Assembly (NCBI GenBank): GCA_002104895.1
Contig: MCFG01000002.1
Span: forward strand, 236,001 to 300,000
From: Anaeromyces robustus
Lineage: Eukaryota; Neocallimastigomycota; Neocallimastigomycetes; Neocallimastigales; Neocallimastigaceae
Length of the DNA: 64,000 nt
Reading direction: 5' to 3'
The position numbers were made by a program, and so were the translations under genes. Below, one piece after another: positions 50,641 to 62,493 of the stretch (its first letter is position 1; every line of letters begins with the position of its first letter). The notes below the pieces were generated by a model. The model searched no databases. It was not told the origin of the DNA and was given only the letters and a program-made list of their open reading frames with translations.

Positions 50641-51534
50641 TTAATATAATATAAAAACTTTTTTTTTATTTAATTTTTTTATTAAATAGAATGGGATATC
50701 ATTGATGCGTAATTTTGCGACATTTGAGACGCTCTTCAGTTTGTTGTCACTCCACCTGAGGTTGTTATTTCTTGCATTAAGAAGTGCTATAATATTTTCC
50801 TGAAGTTTTTGTTCAGGAAAGTTTTCTAGTAATTCTTCAGTTATCATCACGTCTTCGAGCGAAGGGATTTCCCATATGAAATCGGGAATATGATCTAATC
50901 GAATATTTCTCAAATCCAATTTTTTTAAATTTCTTAATCTCTTCATACTTTCAGGAAATGATTCTAAATATGTTCCACGCAGGTCCAATTGTTCTAAATT
51001 TTTTAGATTCCCGATAGTTTCAGGAAATGATTCTAAATATGTTCCACGCAGGTCCAATTGTTCTAAATTTTCTAGATTCCCGATAGTTACAGGCAGTGAT
51101 CGCAACCAGGAAAATGCAAGATTCAATTCTTTTAAGTTTTTCAAATTTCCTATAGAATCTGGAAGTGTTTCAATTACATTTCTAGATAAGGAAACCCAAT
51201 CATGGTGAAATTCTTCATCAGAAATTCCGATTTTTTTCAAAAAGTCTCCTGTCGTGATAATAGCCAGTCTCTCCAATTTTTTTAGATTCCCTATTGACAC
51301 AGGTATTCTGTCCACTCCGCTGTTCAAGATATTCAAAAATCTCAAATTTTTCAAATTACCTATAGATTCGGGGAACATTTTGTATAAATTCCATGAATTT
51401 ATAGTTAACTCTTCCAGAGTTTGAAATCTTGTTATGCCTTGCATAATTCTTTTCATATGATAATTATAACTATCATTATATTCGTCATAGACAGAATACA
51501 TTCGTTCTTCCCTAGTTTCATAGAAAGAATACAT
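50641..51534 (-). CDS. Cytoplasmic-type leucine-rich-repeat protein (Shoc2/PIRL-like), possibly 5'-truncated
   Basis: 297 residues from the first ATG, with no signal peptide. At least seven LRRs of about 23 residues follow the pattern IGNLKNLxxLDLxxxxLxxFP, as in Shoc2, plant PIRL and many bacterial LRR proteins. Two neighbouring repeats (LEQLDLRGTYLESFPE) are almost identical, with a 69-bp period at DNA level (50951 and 51020), so the array has expanded recently. The N-terminal part shows a 10-residue repeat (EQMYSFYETR / ERMYSVYDEY). The DNA is richer in G and C than flanking sequence. The same frame is open upstream to 51573, where a TAA sits within a hairpin; a separate coding-like piece lies beyond that (see 51570-51719). 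The family is clear, but whether this allele is intact is uncertain. Confidence 0.75.
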   Translation of the reverse strand: MYSFYETREERMYSVYDEYNDSYNYHMKRIMQGITRFQTLEELTINSWNLYKMFPESIGNLKNLRFLNILNSGVDRIPVSIGNLKKLERLAIITTGDFLKKIGISDEEFHHDWVSLSRNVIETLPDSIGNLKNLKELNLAFSWLRSLPVTIGNLENLEQLDLRGTYLESFPETIGNLKNLEQLDLRGTYLESFPESMKRLRNLKKLDLRNIRLDHIPDFIWEIPSLEDVMITEELLENFPEQKLQENIIALLNARNNNLRWSDNKLKSVSNVAKLRINDIPFYLIKKLNKKKVFILY

Positions 51535-51569
51535 TTGTTCTTCCTTACTTTTCTTTCCAATTATCCTTT

Positions 51570-51719
51570 TTAGCTTTTAAAACAGGTGGAAATTGAGTTT
51601 TTATCCTCAATTTCCACCTGTTTTAAATTTGGAAACTCATTACAATCATTAAGTAAAGCAACGTCCTCTTTACTTGTTCCCAAACTGTAGGCTTCGCATA
51701 CTTTTCTACTCTCCTGCAT
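51570..51719 (-). pseudogene. Frame-shifted 5' piece of the neighbouring LRR gene
   Basis: On the minus strand an ATG at 51719 opens 49 codons (MQESRKVCEAYSLGTSKEDV, then ALLNDCNEFPNLKQVEIEDK) with the same GC-richer, coding-like composition as the downstream LRR gene and an LRR-like NEFPNLKQVEIED. It ends at TAA (51570) just inside a perfect hairpin, one frame away from the LRR frame. It is probably the real N terminus of that gene, broken by a small insertion or foldback event. A 44-nt intron (GTGGAA...AAAG) would restore the frame, but its donor is unlike all others here. Confidence 0.5.
51576..51627. repeat. Perfect 22-bp inverted repeat with 8-nt loop
   Basis: Arms 51576-51597 and 51606-51627 (core ACAGGTGGAAATTGAG and its complement), loop 51598-51605. 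Lies exactly at the frame break of the LRR gene. Confidence 0.95.
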
Positions 51720-51968
51720 CGCCCCCCACGTTATTCATCCAGAAATAGATTTATTAATATGCCTTAAATTATTTGTTGTTATTAAATATTATATTTATTA
51801 TATTATAACAATATAAATATTATAATAATAGGAAAATTATATTAATATTTAATATTTAATAATTATTAATAAGAATAAAGAATATAATAAAAAAATTAAT
51901 AATTAATAATTAATAATATGAAAAAAAAAAAAAAAAAAAAGAAAAAACCTTATAATATATATTATGAA

Positions 51969-52226
51969 AATATTAATAAATTAACACCTTTATATTGTAA
52001 TATATATAACGAAATGATAAATTTATATACTAAAATATTGTCCAATAGAAATATAAATATTATATTTATTATATTATACTTATTAATATACCTTTTTATA
52101 TATATATTTTTTTTATAAATATAGAAAAAATATGAAATGTTAATTTCTATTGGTCATTATTTTAGTATAAAAATTTATCATTTCGTTATATATATTACAA
52201 TATAATGGTATTAATTTATTAATATA
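51969..52226. mobile_element. MITE-like foldback element with 84-bp inverted arms
   Basis: Left arm 51969-52052 and right arm 52143-52226 are reverse complements with only about six or seven mismatches over 84 bp (shared core TTGTAATATATATAACGAAA). The 90-bp spacer is AT-rich. No transposase is encoded. Flanking target duplications cannot be recognised in such AT-rich DNA. Either a miniature inverted-repeat element or an inverted duplication. Confidence 0.7.
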
Positions 52227-52481
52227 TGAAAAATTAATTAGGATGAAAATATACATTAATATAATTTGATATATAAATGACAAAAACTATAAAAAATAAT
52301 AATAAAAAAACTTTGCATAAAAAATAAGTGAATAACTCTATTTAATAATAACGTATATAATAATGTATTATATTATATATATTTATTGTATTATATTATA
52401 TTATTAAAACATATTCTCAAATAGTCATATTTTAAAATATGTTACACAATTTTTTTGTTACAACATTTTTTTTTAAATAGT

Positions 52482-52647
<166 letters not shown>

Positions 52648-53102
52648 TGAAATAACAATAATTTCTTAATTATTAACTAATTATTTATTAACAAGTTAAT
52701 GACTCTTAAATTATAAAACTTGAACTATTAAAAATTATCATTCTATTCTTTTTTTTTATTTTTTTTATTTTATTAATGATATGGTGTATCATTTACTATT
52801 TATAAATAAATAATAATTTTATTATTATTATTATTATTTATTATTAATAAAGTAATAAAGTATTTTCTCTAAATATATATCTTTTCTGTATTATTTTATA
52901 AAATATAGATATTATAAGTAATAAATTTTCATAGACCATTAATAGTTTATAATAAATAGTAATAATAATTAATAATTGATAATAACAACAACCACAATAA
53001 TAAATAATAATAATAAATAAATAATTAATAATAATAAATAATAATAATAATAGTGATGATGATGATTATAATAATAATAATTAATAATAGTTAATAATAA
53101 TG

Positions 53103-53137
<35 letters not shown>

Positions 53138-53835
53138 TGAATAATAATAATAATAATTTATAATAATAGTTAATTATAATAATAATAATTAATAATAATA
53201 ATAATAATAATATTTAATAATAATTGATAATAATAATAAATAATATTTAATAATAATTGAAAATAATAATAAATAATAATAATAATAATAATATTAATAA
53301 TAATAATAATAATACTTTTTAACATAAAATAAAAAAAAGTAGGAGTATATTATAAACTTTGTTTATTAGAATATAATATTTTATTTTTTATTTATTAAAA
53401 TAATATATATATATTTTATACATATTATACATCTTATATATACATAATATATATACATAAAATTAAAATTAATTTTAGTATTGTTATGATTTTTTAAAAA
53501 AAAAAAAAAAAAGATTTTCTTTATTAATAATAATTAATAAAAACACTAAAGATTCTTTTATAATCATAATCGTAATATAACACGTTTTTAAATTAATACT
53601 AGATTTCTAGTAATGAGATAAAGTGAATAAATAAATAATTAATTTGTATATTCAATTTTATTAGAATTTATTTTTTTTTCTCTAAAATAAAAACTATATT
53701 TTATTTACTTAATTCTATTTACTTATTCTTTTTTTTTTTTTTTTTATATTCTAAAACTACAAAAATTATTTCTATTATAATTTTAAAATTTACAGATAGA
53801 TACTTTTATTTCTAATTTTTTGTTTTTTGTTTTTT

Positions 53836-53872
<37 letters not shown>

Positions 53873-54253
53873 GGGATTGTTTTTCTTTAATAATTTGTTT
53901 ATATATATAAGATTTTTATATTGTTAAATTTACATTAGTTAACTATTTTAGTTAACAATGAAATAAATTTTAATAATAAAATATTATTAATATATATTTC
54001 ATCTAAAAAATTTCAAAATTAGATTAACTATTCCTTAATTTTAATTTCTATATAAGATTTATTTCTTATAATGAAGGAATATTTAATTTTTTTTTTTATA
54101 ATCATTATTAATTATTTTGATTTATTTTCTTTCTTTTTTTTTTTTTTTTTATAATCTTTTTTTTTTTTTTTTTTTTTTTATTATTTTATAATTTTTTTTT
54201 CTTCATTGAATAAAATTTTTAAAATTATTTTCCTTTTTTTATTATTTATTTAT

Positions 54254-55444
54254 TTAATACTTTTTAGTCTTCTTAGCCTTTTTAGTTTTAATGATTTTCT
54301 TACATGGTTTTTCAATAGTAGTAGTAGTAACTGGAATATCTTTTACTTTTTCTTCTTCTTTTTCGTCTTCTAATTGACCGAAAACACTAGTAAGGAAATT
54401 ATATAAAGCAGAAGTAAGAGATTCATTATCTTGATGATCCATACCAGTAATTTCATACCAAATATGTTTTTGATTATTTTTAGTTAAAATTTCATGATAA
54501 CTTTTTGGGAAAGTACCAACAACAGTATCATTAGTACCACAAGAAAGCATAGTAACAAATGGTGGATTTTCAGTATGATAGTAAACTTCATCTTCACTAA
54601 ATAAACCGGTATGATGACCAGTAAAGATATCATCACCTGGAACAAGACCTGGAGCTGGAGAGAAAGCACCAATATAACCGAATAAATCTGGTCTTTTTAA
54701 ACCAATGTAAAGACTATTACGACCACCAAAGGAATAACCACAAAGAGCAGTATTTTCTCTACCAGTAGCAATAGAATAATTCTTTTCTAAGAATGGCATA
54801 ATATCATTAATTAAATCATTAATAAAATTATTATAACCAGCAAAATATTCTTCATTTAAATCTGGTTCAACTTCAGTACCTGGAGCTGGAGCATATTGAT
54901 CTGGAAGAACAATAATCATTTCTTTAGCCATATTTTTAGCATATAAATTACCTGGAATAGCAACAGTACCAAAACCTTCTTGTAACATAAACATACCAGT
55001 ACCCATAATACCATGTAATAAATAAAGAACTGGATATTTCTTAGTTTCAGTATAATTTGGTGGAAGAAGAACGATTAATGGACGTTCAGATTCAGTAGTA
55101 GTAGAATAATAAGTTAATTGATTAATACTTGGGTATTCAACACCTTCTTTTCTTTCAACAAATTCAGCTGGGCAAAATTCAGTAATTTTAATTTTATCCA
55201 TATAATCAGTATTAAGACGTTTTTCTAATAAAGTATTATTATTTACAACTGGAATTTCAGTATTTATTGGTTTAATACCACAGATAGTACCATTTTCTAA
55301 ACCCCATTTTCCATTAGCATCAACAGATACAACATCAGTAGTTTCACTACAACATGGATAACCTAATTTTTCTGAAAAACATTCAGCTGAAACTTTAGAA
55401 GCTAAAGCAAGAACAACTAAAGATAAAACACTATTAAATTTCAT
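54254..55444 (-). CDS. Dockerin-bearing secreted esterase, CE1-like (feruloyl/acetyl-xylan esterase type)
   Basis: Probably removes ferulic or acetyl groups from plant xylan as part of the gut-fungal cellulosome. Single exon, 396 residues. Signal peptide 1-20 (VLALASKVSA). A CBM10-type fungal dockerin at 21-57 has Cys22, Cys31, Cys32 and Cys55 and the typical LGYPCC...GKWGLENGTICGI. A linker follows, then an alpha/beta-hydrolase domain (about 100-357): YLLHG (oxyanion region), nucleophile Ser238 in GYSFGG, and probable Asp306 (CGTND) and His337 (MDHQ). The C-terminal 40 residues are odd: acidic (DEKEEEK), then Thr-rich, then strongly basic (KIIKTKKAKKTKKY). Related bacterial CE1 enzymes suggest old transfer. 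Only one dockerin is present; many gut-fungal enzymes have two or three. Substrate specificity cannot be told. Confidence 0.9.
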   Translation of the reverse strand: MKFNSVLSLVVLALASKVSAECFSEKLGYPCCSETTDVVSVDANGKWGLENGTICGIKPINTEIPVVNNNTLLEKRLNTDYMDKIKITEFCPAEFVERKEGVEYPSINQLTYYSTTTESERPLIVLLPPNYTETKKYPVLYLLHGIMGTGMFMLQEGFGTVAIPGNLYAKNMAKEMIIVLPDQYAPAPGTEVEPDLNEEYFAGYNNFINDLINDIMPFLEKNYSIATGRENTALCGYSFGGRNSLYIGLKRPDLFGYIGAFSPAPGLVPGDDIFTGHHTGLFSEDEVYYHTENPPFVTMLSCGTNDTVVGTFPKSYHEILTKNNQKHIWYEITGMDHQDNESLTSALYNFLTSVFGQLEDEKEEEKVKDIPVTTTTIEKPCKKIIKTKKAKKTKKY

Positions 55445-56617
55445 TTTTTATTTATTTATTATTTTTGTTTTGATTTTTAGTTTTTTATTATTATTATTTA
55501 TAAAAATAAAAAAAGATTATAAATAACTAAAAAAAAAAGAAAAGAATTTTGGGAAAAAAAAAAAAAAAAAGAAAAAAAGGTGATATTTTATATATTTATT
55601 TTTTTTTTTAAATATTATGAAAAAATCCATTCATTTTATGTGTAACATTAAAAACTTGTTAATCACTTTTACTGTTAATCACTTTATATATATATATATA
55701 TTTTTTAATGCATAGAATATAAATAATAAAGTAATTATAATTTAATTTATAATTTATTAGATAAAGTTTTTTTTTTTTTTTAAAAAAAAGAATAAACAAT
55801 ATACATAAAAGGAAATTTGGAAAATATCATTTTTTTTAATTTTTAATTTTTTTTTTTTTTAAAAAAAAAAAAAGAATATTTAATAGGAACAACAATGAAA
55901 TGTTTTTTCTTTTTTTTAATCATTATGATTTTTATTTTATTATTTTTTTATATTATTAATATATTAATATCATTAATAATTAATAAAAAAAATTTGATGA
56001 TTTATTTCTTTTTTTTTTTTTTCCTTTTTTTTTTTCCTTTTTTTTTATTCTTTTTTATTCTTTTTTTTTTATTCTTTTTTTCCTTATTTTCAACCTTCTT
56101 TAACCGCATTTGATTTACTTCATGTTTATTGGATAATAAAAACTAAAAAAAGAAATTTTGTTAATTTGTTTAATTATTTGTATGTATTCTACATATTTTT
56201 TAAATTAATAAAAAAATTCTTTTTTTTTTAAATTTTATTATAAATAAAATTATATATAAAAAATGTTTATAATTTTATAATTTTTTATTTATATTTTTTA
56301 TTTTTTTTTTTACTATTTTTTATTCTTTTTAAAAAAATTATATTTTAAAAAAAAAAGGGAAAATTCTCTAGTAAATCTTATAGTATATAAATATAAAGGT
56401 TAATAGTTTATAAATGAAAAATTAATTTTAATTCATTGTATGATAAATAATTATTTCATTTTTAGAGTTTGGATAGTTTTGGTTTAGTTTTTTCTTTTTT
56501 CCTTATAAAAAAAAAATTTTTTTTTTCTTTTAAAAATTATATTAAAAAATAATTTTTTTTATTTTTAAAGATATTTTATTGGACCTACCATAAATTAAAT
56601 ATTTTTTTTTCTATTTT

Positions 56618-56653
<36 letters not shown>

Positions 56654-57536
56654 TCCACTATATCAATAAAAGTTAATAAATGAAATTATAAAAATAAATA
56701 AATTAATAATAAAAAGAAATAAGAAAATAAATAAATATATATGAAGATAAATAAAATGATAAATTTTTTTTTGTTTATACTTTTCTCCCAAAATCCATAA
56801 TCCAAAATCCATAATATTTTTTAATACTTTTTTAATTATTGTCATATTAAAAAAATTACAAAAGTTTAAAAAATATTTAAAAATATTCATCATTTATAAT
56901 ATGTATAATTAATTATTAATAAAATAAAAAAACAAAAACAAAAACAAAAACAAAAACAAAAACAAAAACAAAAACAAAAAAAACAAAAACAAAACAAAAA
57001 CAAAACAAAATAACCTTTTGATAAATTATTATGATGATATTTTTATGAAAAAGTATCATTAAGTAAATATTATAAATAAATAACATAAATAAATATTGCT
57101 GTGGCAATATTGATAATCATTCCAACAAATTTAAAAATATAACATATATGTATTATCTATTATTTATTCTAACATTCTCTTCAATTTTTTTTTTCAATTT
57201 TCTTATCTAAGTCAATATCTATTTATTTCTTTTATTATTAAAAAAAAAAAAACATAATAATTATATTTATATTCTATGATTTGTAGTAGTTTTGTTGAAA
57301 AAGTTTCTCTTTTTTTTTTTATATGTTTATATTGACGATCTTTTAGAATATGGATTATTTAATATTAATATATTTAACTTTTTCTAGTTTCCAACTTAAA
57401 TTTATATTGAAAAAGATATGTTTATTATTATTAAAAGATATGTAAACTTTATCATTAATACAACAATTTAAAAAATTATCATTTCTTAATATACATTATT
57501 TATTAAAAAAGTTTGGTGACAATTATAACAAATAAC

Positions 57537-57539
57537 AAT

Positions 57540-57572
<33 letters not shown>

Positions 57573-57630
57573 CAACAATAATAACAACAACCACAATAAT
57601 CATAAATAATAAATAATAATAATAGTAATT

Positions 57631-57680
<50 letters not shown>

Positions 57681-57785
57681 TAATAATAAATAATAATAAT
57701 AATAATAATAATAATATTAATAATAAATAATAATAATATTGAATAATAAATGAATAATAATAATAAATAATAAATGAATAATAAT

Positions 57786-57819
<34 letters not shown>

Positions 57820-57956
57820 TTGAATAATAAATAATAATAATAGTAATTGTAATAATAATAATAATAATAATAATAATTAATAATAAATAATAATAATTAA
57901 TAATAATTAATAATAATAATAAATAATAAATAATAATAATAATAATAATAAATAAT

Positions 57957-58002
<46 letters not shown>

Positions 58003-58087
58003 TAGTTAATAATAATAATAATAATAATCATAATAATAATCATAATAATAATAATAATATTTATAATAATAATAATTAATAATTAAT

Positions 58088-58136
<49 letters not shown>

Positions 58137-58200
58137 TAAATACTAAATACTAAATAATAAATAATAAATAATAAATAATAAATACTAAATAAATCTTAAT
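57537..58200. repeat. Long imperfect (AAT)n microsatellite, about 660 bp
   Basis: AAT units with frequent AAAT, AAC, AGT and GAAT variants and internal copies of longer blocks (for example AATAGTAATTGTAAT near 57620 and 57840). The largest simple-sequence tract of the window. Confidence 0.95.
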
Positions 58201-59424
58201 AATAATAATTTTAATTATATAAAAATCTTTCATCCTTAATCCACTTATTTCAATAACAGATATTTTTTTTTTATCTTAATCCACTTAATTCATTCAATAA
58301 CATAACAGATAATTTTTTTTTATATATACATTTTTCCAAATTAAATAATAAAATATTAGTAAATTATTAAATTACAAAAAACTTTTTCATTTTTATTTTA
58401 TTTTATTTTATTTTATTTAGAAATAAATTAATAAATGTTTTCTTAATTTTTATCTTTTTATTTTTTGAAGAAAAAAAAAATAAAGTTTAATCGTTTAGAA
58501 TCATGTTATACTATTATTTATAGTATTATTATTATTATTTTTTTTTTGGAAACTCTTAATTCAATTACTTCAATAATATCTATTTCATTAATTTATTCTT
58601 TTTTTCTCACTATTTTTCTTTTTTTTCACTATTATTGTTATTCTCTAGAATATTGAGTAGGGATTTATTTTGTTTTTATTTTATTTTTATTTTATTTCTA
58701 TTTTTATTCTTTATTTTTATTTTTTTTTATACAAAATAAACGAAATTTCTTCTAAAATAAAAATTCTTTTAATTAAACCATTTTTGTTCATTTATTTATA
58801 TGAAAGATAAAAAATTATTAATGGAAAATATTAAAAAAATTTATAGAAAAAAAAATTATAAAAAAATAGAAAAATAGAAAAAATACAAAAATACAAAAAT
58901 ACAAAAATTATATTAAAATTTAAATTAAAAATTGAAAATTGAAATAAATAAATTATTTTACATATTTATAAACAAAATGAATATACTAAATTATCTGCTC
59001 CATCACTTTGACAAATTTGTAGCATTTTTTAAATGGTTTTTAAAAAAAATAGTTATAAGTGAGGCAACTAAAATAATAAAAAGATAAAAATTATAAATAT
59101 ACAATATATAAAGAAACACAAAAAAGATTTATTATTATAATACTAATATAGAATAATTATTATATAAAATTTAATGAAACAGGTGAAATTTGTAAAAAAA
59201 ACATTTCAGTCATAAGAATAAGTATAATTTAACTAATATTAATAGAAATAATTAAATAATCATATATATATATATATAATGTATTTAATAAATAAAATTA
59301 AATAAAATTTGTTTAATTAATGGAATAAATATAAATAGTAAATAATTATATATCTCATAAAATCATAAAAATAAAAATATAAATATAAAATAAAATTTTT
59401 ATTTTTAATTAAAAAAAAAATATG

Positions 59425-59602
59425 CAAAAAATTTATATAACAATAATTGCCTCAAAAAAAAAAACAAAATAAAAAACAAAACAAAACAAAAATTAAAACA
59501 AAAATATGCAAAGAATTAATAAAATAATAATAATTGCCTCAAAAAAAAAAAAAATAAATAAATAAAAATTATTAGGAAATTTATATAACCATAATTGCCT
59601 CC
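59425..59602 (+). repeat. Three degenerate direct repeats ending ATAATTGCCTC
   Basis: Copies of TTTATATAACAATAATTGCC, or close variants, end near 59452, 59540 and 59602, each followed by a poly-A-rich run. Two copies start with ATATGCAAARAATT. No known family. Confidence 0.7.
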
Positions 59603-60217
59603 AAAAAAAAAAAGAAAAAAGAAAAATATATATATTGAATCCTAACCAGAGTTTATCCATATTATATATATATCAGTTTTCTACATATTACATACAGTAA
59701 TTAACTAAAAAAAAATTATTGTTTAATATTGATTGAAGGTTCCTCCGTAATATTAAATAGAAGAAACATTTTTTTTTATATATATTATTCAAAATAAAAA
59801 AAGAAAAAAAATAAAAAATTTCAATAATATATCATGAATATAGTTATTTTGAAAGTGTTAGTGATGTTTATATTATATATTCTCTTCATATAAAAAAAAA
59901 TATTTTACAAGATAAATACTATTTAATTAGGTAGTTAGATAATTTAATATTTATATAATCAATCAGTATAAATATTTATATATTAATTCATTATCATATG
60001 TACAAGAAGTAAGAATATATATATATTTTTTATATATTTTCTATTTTATCTGGAAATTCAATGTAGGGTCTAGGATTATAAAATTACAATTAATTGTATT
60101 TACAATTATAATATATAATTTAAAATATTAAATATATAACATTTAACATTTATAAAATATTTTTATTTTCGATTATTTTTTTCTTTTATATTTGAATATA
60201 TAATTATTTTTATATAC

Positions 60218-60436
60218 GGAAAGATTTAGGATAGTTGATAAAAATAAAAAAAATATATATATAAACTTCCAATATTTTTTTTTTATGGTTAGAAGCGAAT
60301 AATATACTGTTAAAAGTGTATTTATTCGATTGGAAGTATATTTATCTTTCCATACTTTACATTAATGTTTTATTATCTATCTATTATAACAGACCTTTTC
60401 TCTCTCTCTAACTAATAAATGTTTCATTTATTAGTT
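60218..60436. other. Nested inverted arms and an adjacent 12-bp hairpin
   Basis: Three nested complementary pairs: GGAAAGAT 60218-60225 with 60344-60351; ACTTCCAAT 60265-60273 with 60329-60337; CGAATAATATAC 60296-60307 with 60318-60328 (one bulge). Then a perfect 12-bp stem with TTT loop, AACTAATAAATG 60410-60421 and 60425-60436. It could be a structured RNA or the remains of a foldback element. Confidence 0.5.
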
Positions 60437-60649
60437 GGTATATCATCAGTAATTTCAATTTTTTTTCTTTTCTTTTTCTTTTTTTTTTTGGTAATAATAA
60501 TTATTTATATTATTTTCATTATTTATAGGTATTGGTTTGATTATAAATATATTTTCTTTTTTTTTTTTTTTTTTATAATACAATTTTTATGATGATGATA
60601 TAATTGACATACTTTTTTTAATATTCAGATAATTTGAATTTCTATGCTA

Positions 60650-61045
60650 AAGATTTTTTAGCATAAAAATATCTTTCGTTAAATCTAAGATCCACCATAT
60701 TTTCTTTTTTCTTTTCTTTTTTTTTATTTTATTTCATAAACTTTGAAGTTATCATAATAAGATGATTTTCTATCGGTAATAATGATTTCCATCGTTTGGA
60801 ATTGATTATAATATCATGATCTTTAATAATAGAAGTTACAAAATTTTGTAACTTAAATATTTTTTAGTATAAAAATATCTTTCGTTAAATCTATGATCCA
60901 TCATATTTTCTTTTTCTTTTCTTTTTTTTTTTATTTTATAAATTTTCAAGTTATCATAATAAAATGATTTTCTATTGGTAATAATGATTTCCATCGTTTG
61001 GAATTGATTATTAATATCATGTTCTTTAATCATAGAAGTTACAAA
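60650..61045. repeat. Imperfect tandem duplication, about 195-bp unit
   Basis: The segment from TAGCATAAAAATATCTTTCG to AGAAGTTACAAA occurs twice, beginning near 60658 and 60866. The copies differ by scattered substitutions and small indels. Shared core includes TTCCATCGTTTGGAATTGAT. The second copy is open on the minus strand for 65 codons and the first is frame-shifted relative to it, so it may derive from coding sequence. Confidence 0.8.
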
Positions 61046-61339
61046 TTATTATAAATTCGTAAAGTGTTGTAACATTTAGTAATACTTTTTTTTCTTTTTT
61101 AATAACTATTACGTTATTAAAATCTTATCTTGAAAGTTTAAATTTAAAAAAAATAGAATAATTTACCTCAATTTAAATAGATGATTTATATTTTAAGTCT
61201 CATTGTCATAAATTTTAAATTTTACCCTCTGGAATAAAAAATATTTACCATTTTTTTTTAAGAATCTTTATTAAAAAGAAAAAATTTTAAATATAAAAAT
61301 TATATATATAAATGTACAAATGTTAAATCAGGAAGTGGG

Positions 61340-62459
61340 GGTTCGTTCTTATTTTTGAGAATATGAAAGTATAGTAGTATAAAAACGTTCTTATTATGAT
61401 AAACTTTCATATTTTACGAAAAAGTTTCAAAATTTTTCTATCTACCAAGAATGTAATAATCATAATCTATGTATGTCCTATGACTATGGTTATTTTTCTA
61501 TTCAGTTGAAACACCGGAATCAAAAGATGTAGGATTGATAGGTTATCTTGGATTATCATTATAAGTAACATCAAAATTTTCCATATAAAGGATAAAAAAA
61601 ACTTTTACAACTATTTATTTTTAGTTATAAGAACATATTTATAATGATATTCTACGTAATGATAGACAGAATTAAAAAAAAAAAGAAAGATAATGATAAT
61701 AAAAAAATTTTTTAATAATATATAAAATTTAGTTGGATTTACTATTACAACAAATTTATTAGATTATTCTTAAAAAGTATTAAAGTTATAATATATATAT
61801 ATATATAAATATATAATAATAAATTAATAAATCAGATAATTAAAAAAAAAATGCATTCAATATTTGATATCTTTATTATATTATATTCTGGTTCAAATAT
61901 AATATTTCTTGTCCAATTAACGGTATATTATTTTTCTTTACAATATAAATACTTAAAAGATGTATAATTATTTGTTGTTTTATCAACAATTTATAGGTTG
62001 TGTTTTCGATGAAGTAATTTATTATTTATTTACAGATGAAAAAAGAATATTTAGATTACTTAAAGTTATGAAAAATAGAAATTAAATTAGTATAGGATTG
62101 ATTGATTGATTGATATTTCAGAATATAAAGTTAATTAATAGTAATTATCAATAGGAAGAATTTGATTTAAGTTTTCTTTTCGATTTTATTAGTGGTTTAT
62201 CTCTATTTCCCCGGAAATAATCATATTCCAAGATTAACCTTTTAAGCAGAAATGACAAAACAAATATAATGTATACAATGTATGTCTGATGATAGTATAA
62301 TGTTTTTAAGTATGATGATAATTTACGAAAATTAATAAATACTTAAAGGTCTCTTTGTATGACAAAATTTGAAACTATATATTGTCAAGTAGATTATTTT
62401 CATTATTAACCATTAGATATATTATTAAATATAATTAATACTGAGATTAATGATGATTC

Positions 62460-62493
<34 letters not shown>

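Larger units (their letters stand above)
55445..61339. other. Nearly 6-kb gene-free region
   Basis: No gene seen. Contains poly-T/poly-A tracts, CAAAAA repeats (56930-57010), a duplicated 14-bp CAAAATCCATAATM pair near 56790-56815, an 8-bp-stem hairpin at 57092-57111 (AATATTGC loop TGTG), and the AAT array, triple repeat, nested hairpins and tandem duplication listed separately. The first 450 bases are the esterase 5' flank. Confidence 0.65.

Noticed and set aside
51570-51590. Programmed -1 ribosomal frameshift at the LRR gene break
   Set aside because: The hairpin is suggestive, but the bases before it (TTTTAAAAGC) do not give a canonical slippery heptamer in the needed frame.
51579-51622. 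44-nt mini-intron containing the hairpin of the LRR gene
   Set aside because: It would restore the frame, but its donor is GTGGAA while all other introns here start GTA, and it is shorter than any other coding intron. Kept only as an alternative in the findings.
55895-56113. 72-codon hydrophobic frame
   Set aside because: Mostly poly-T read as phenylalanine; no support as a gene.
57537-58200. CRISPR-like or satellite array
   Set aside because: Units are trinucleotides with no spacers; a simple microsatellite.
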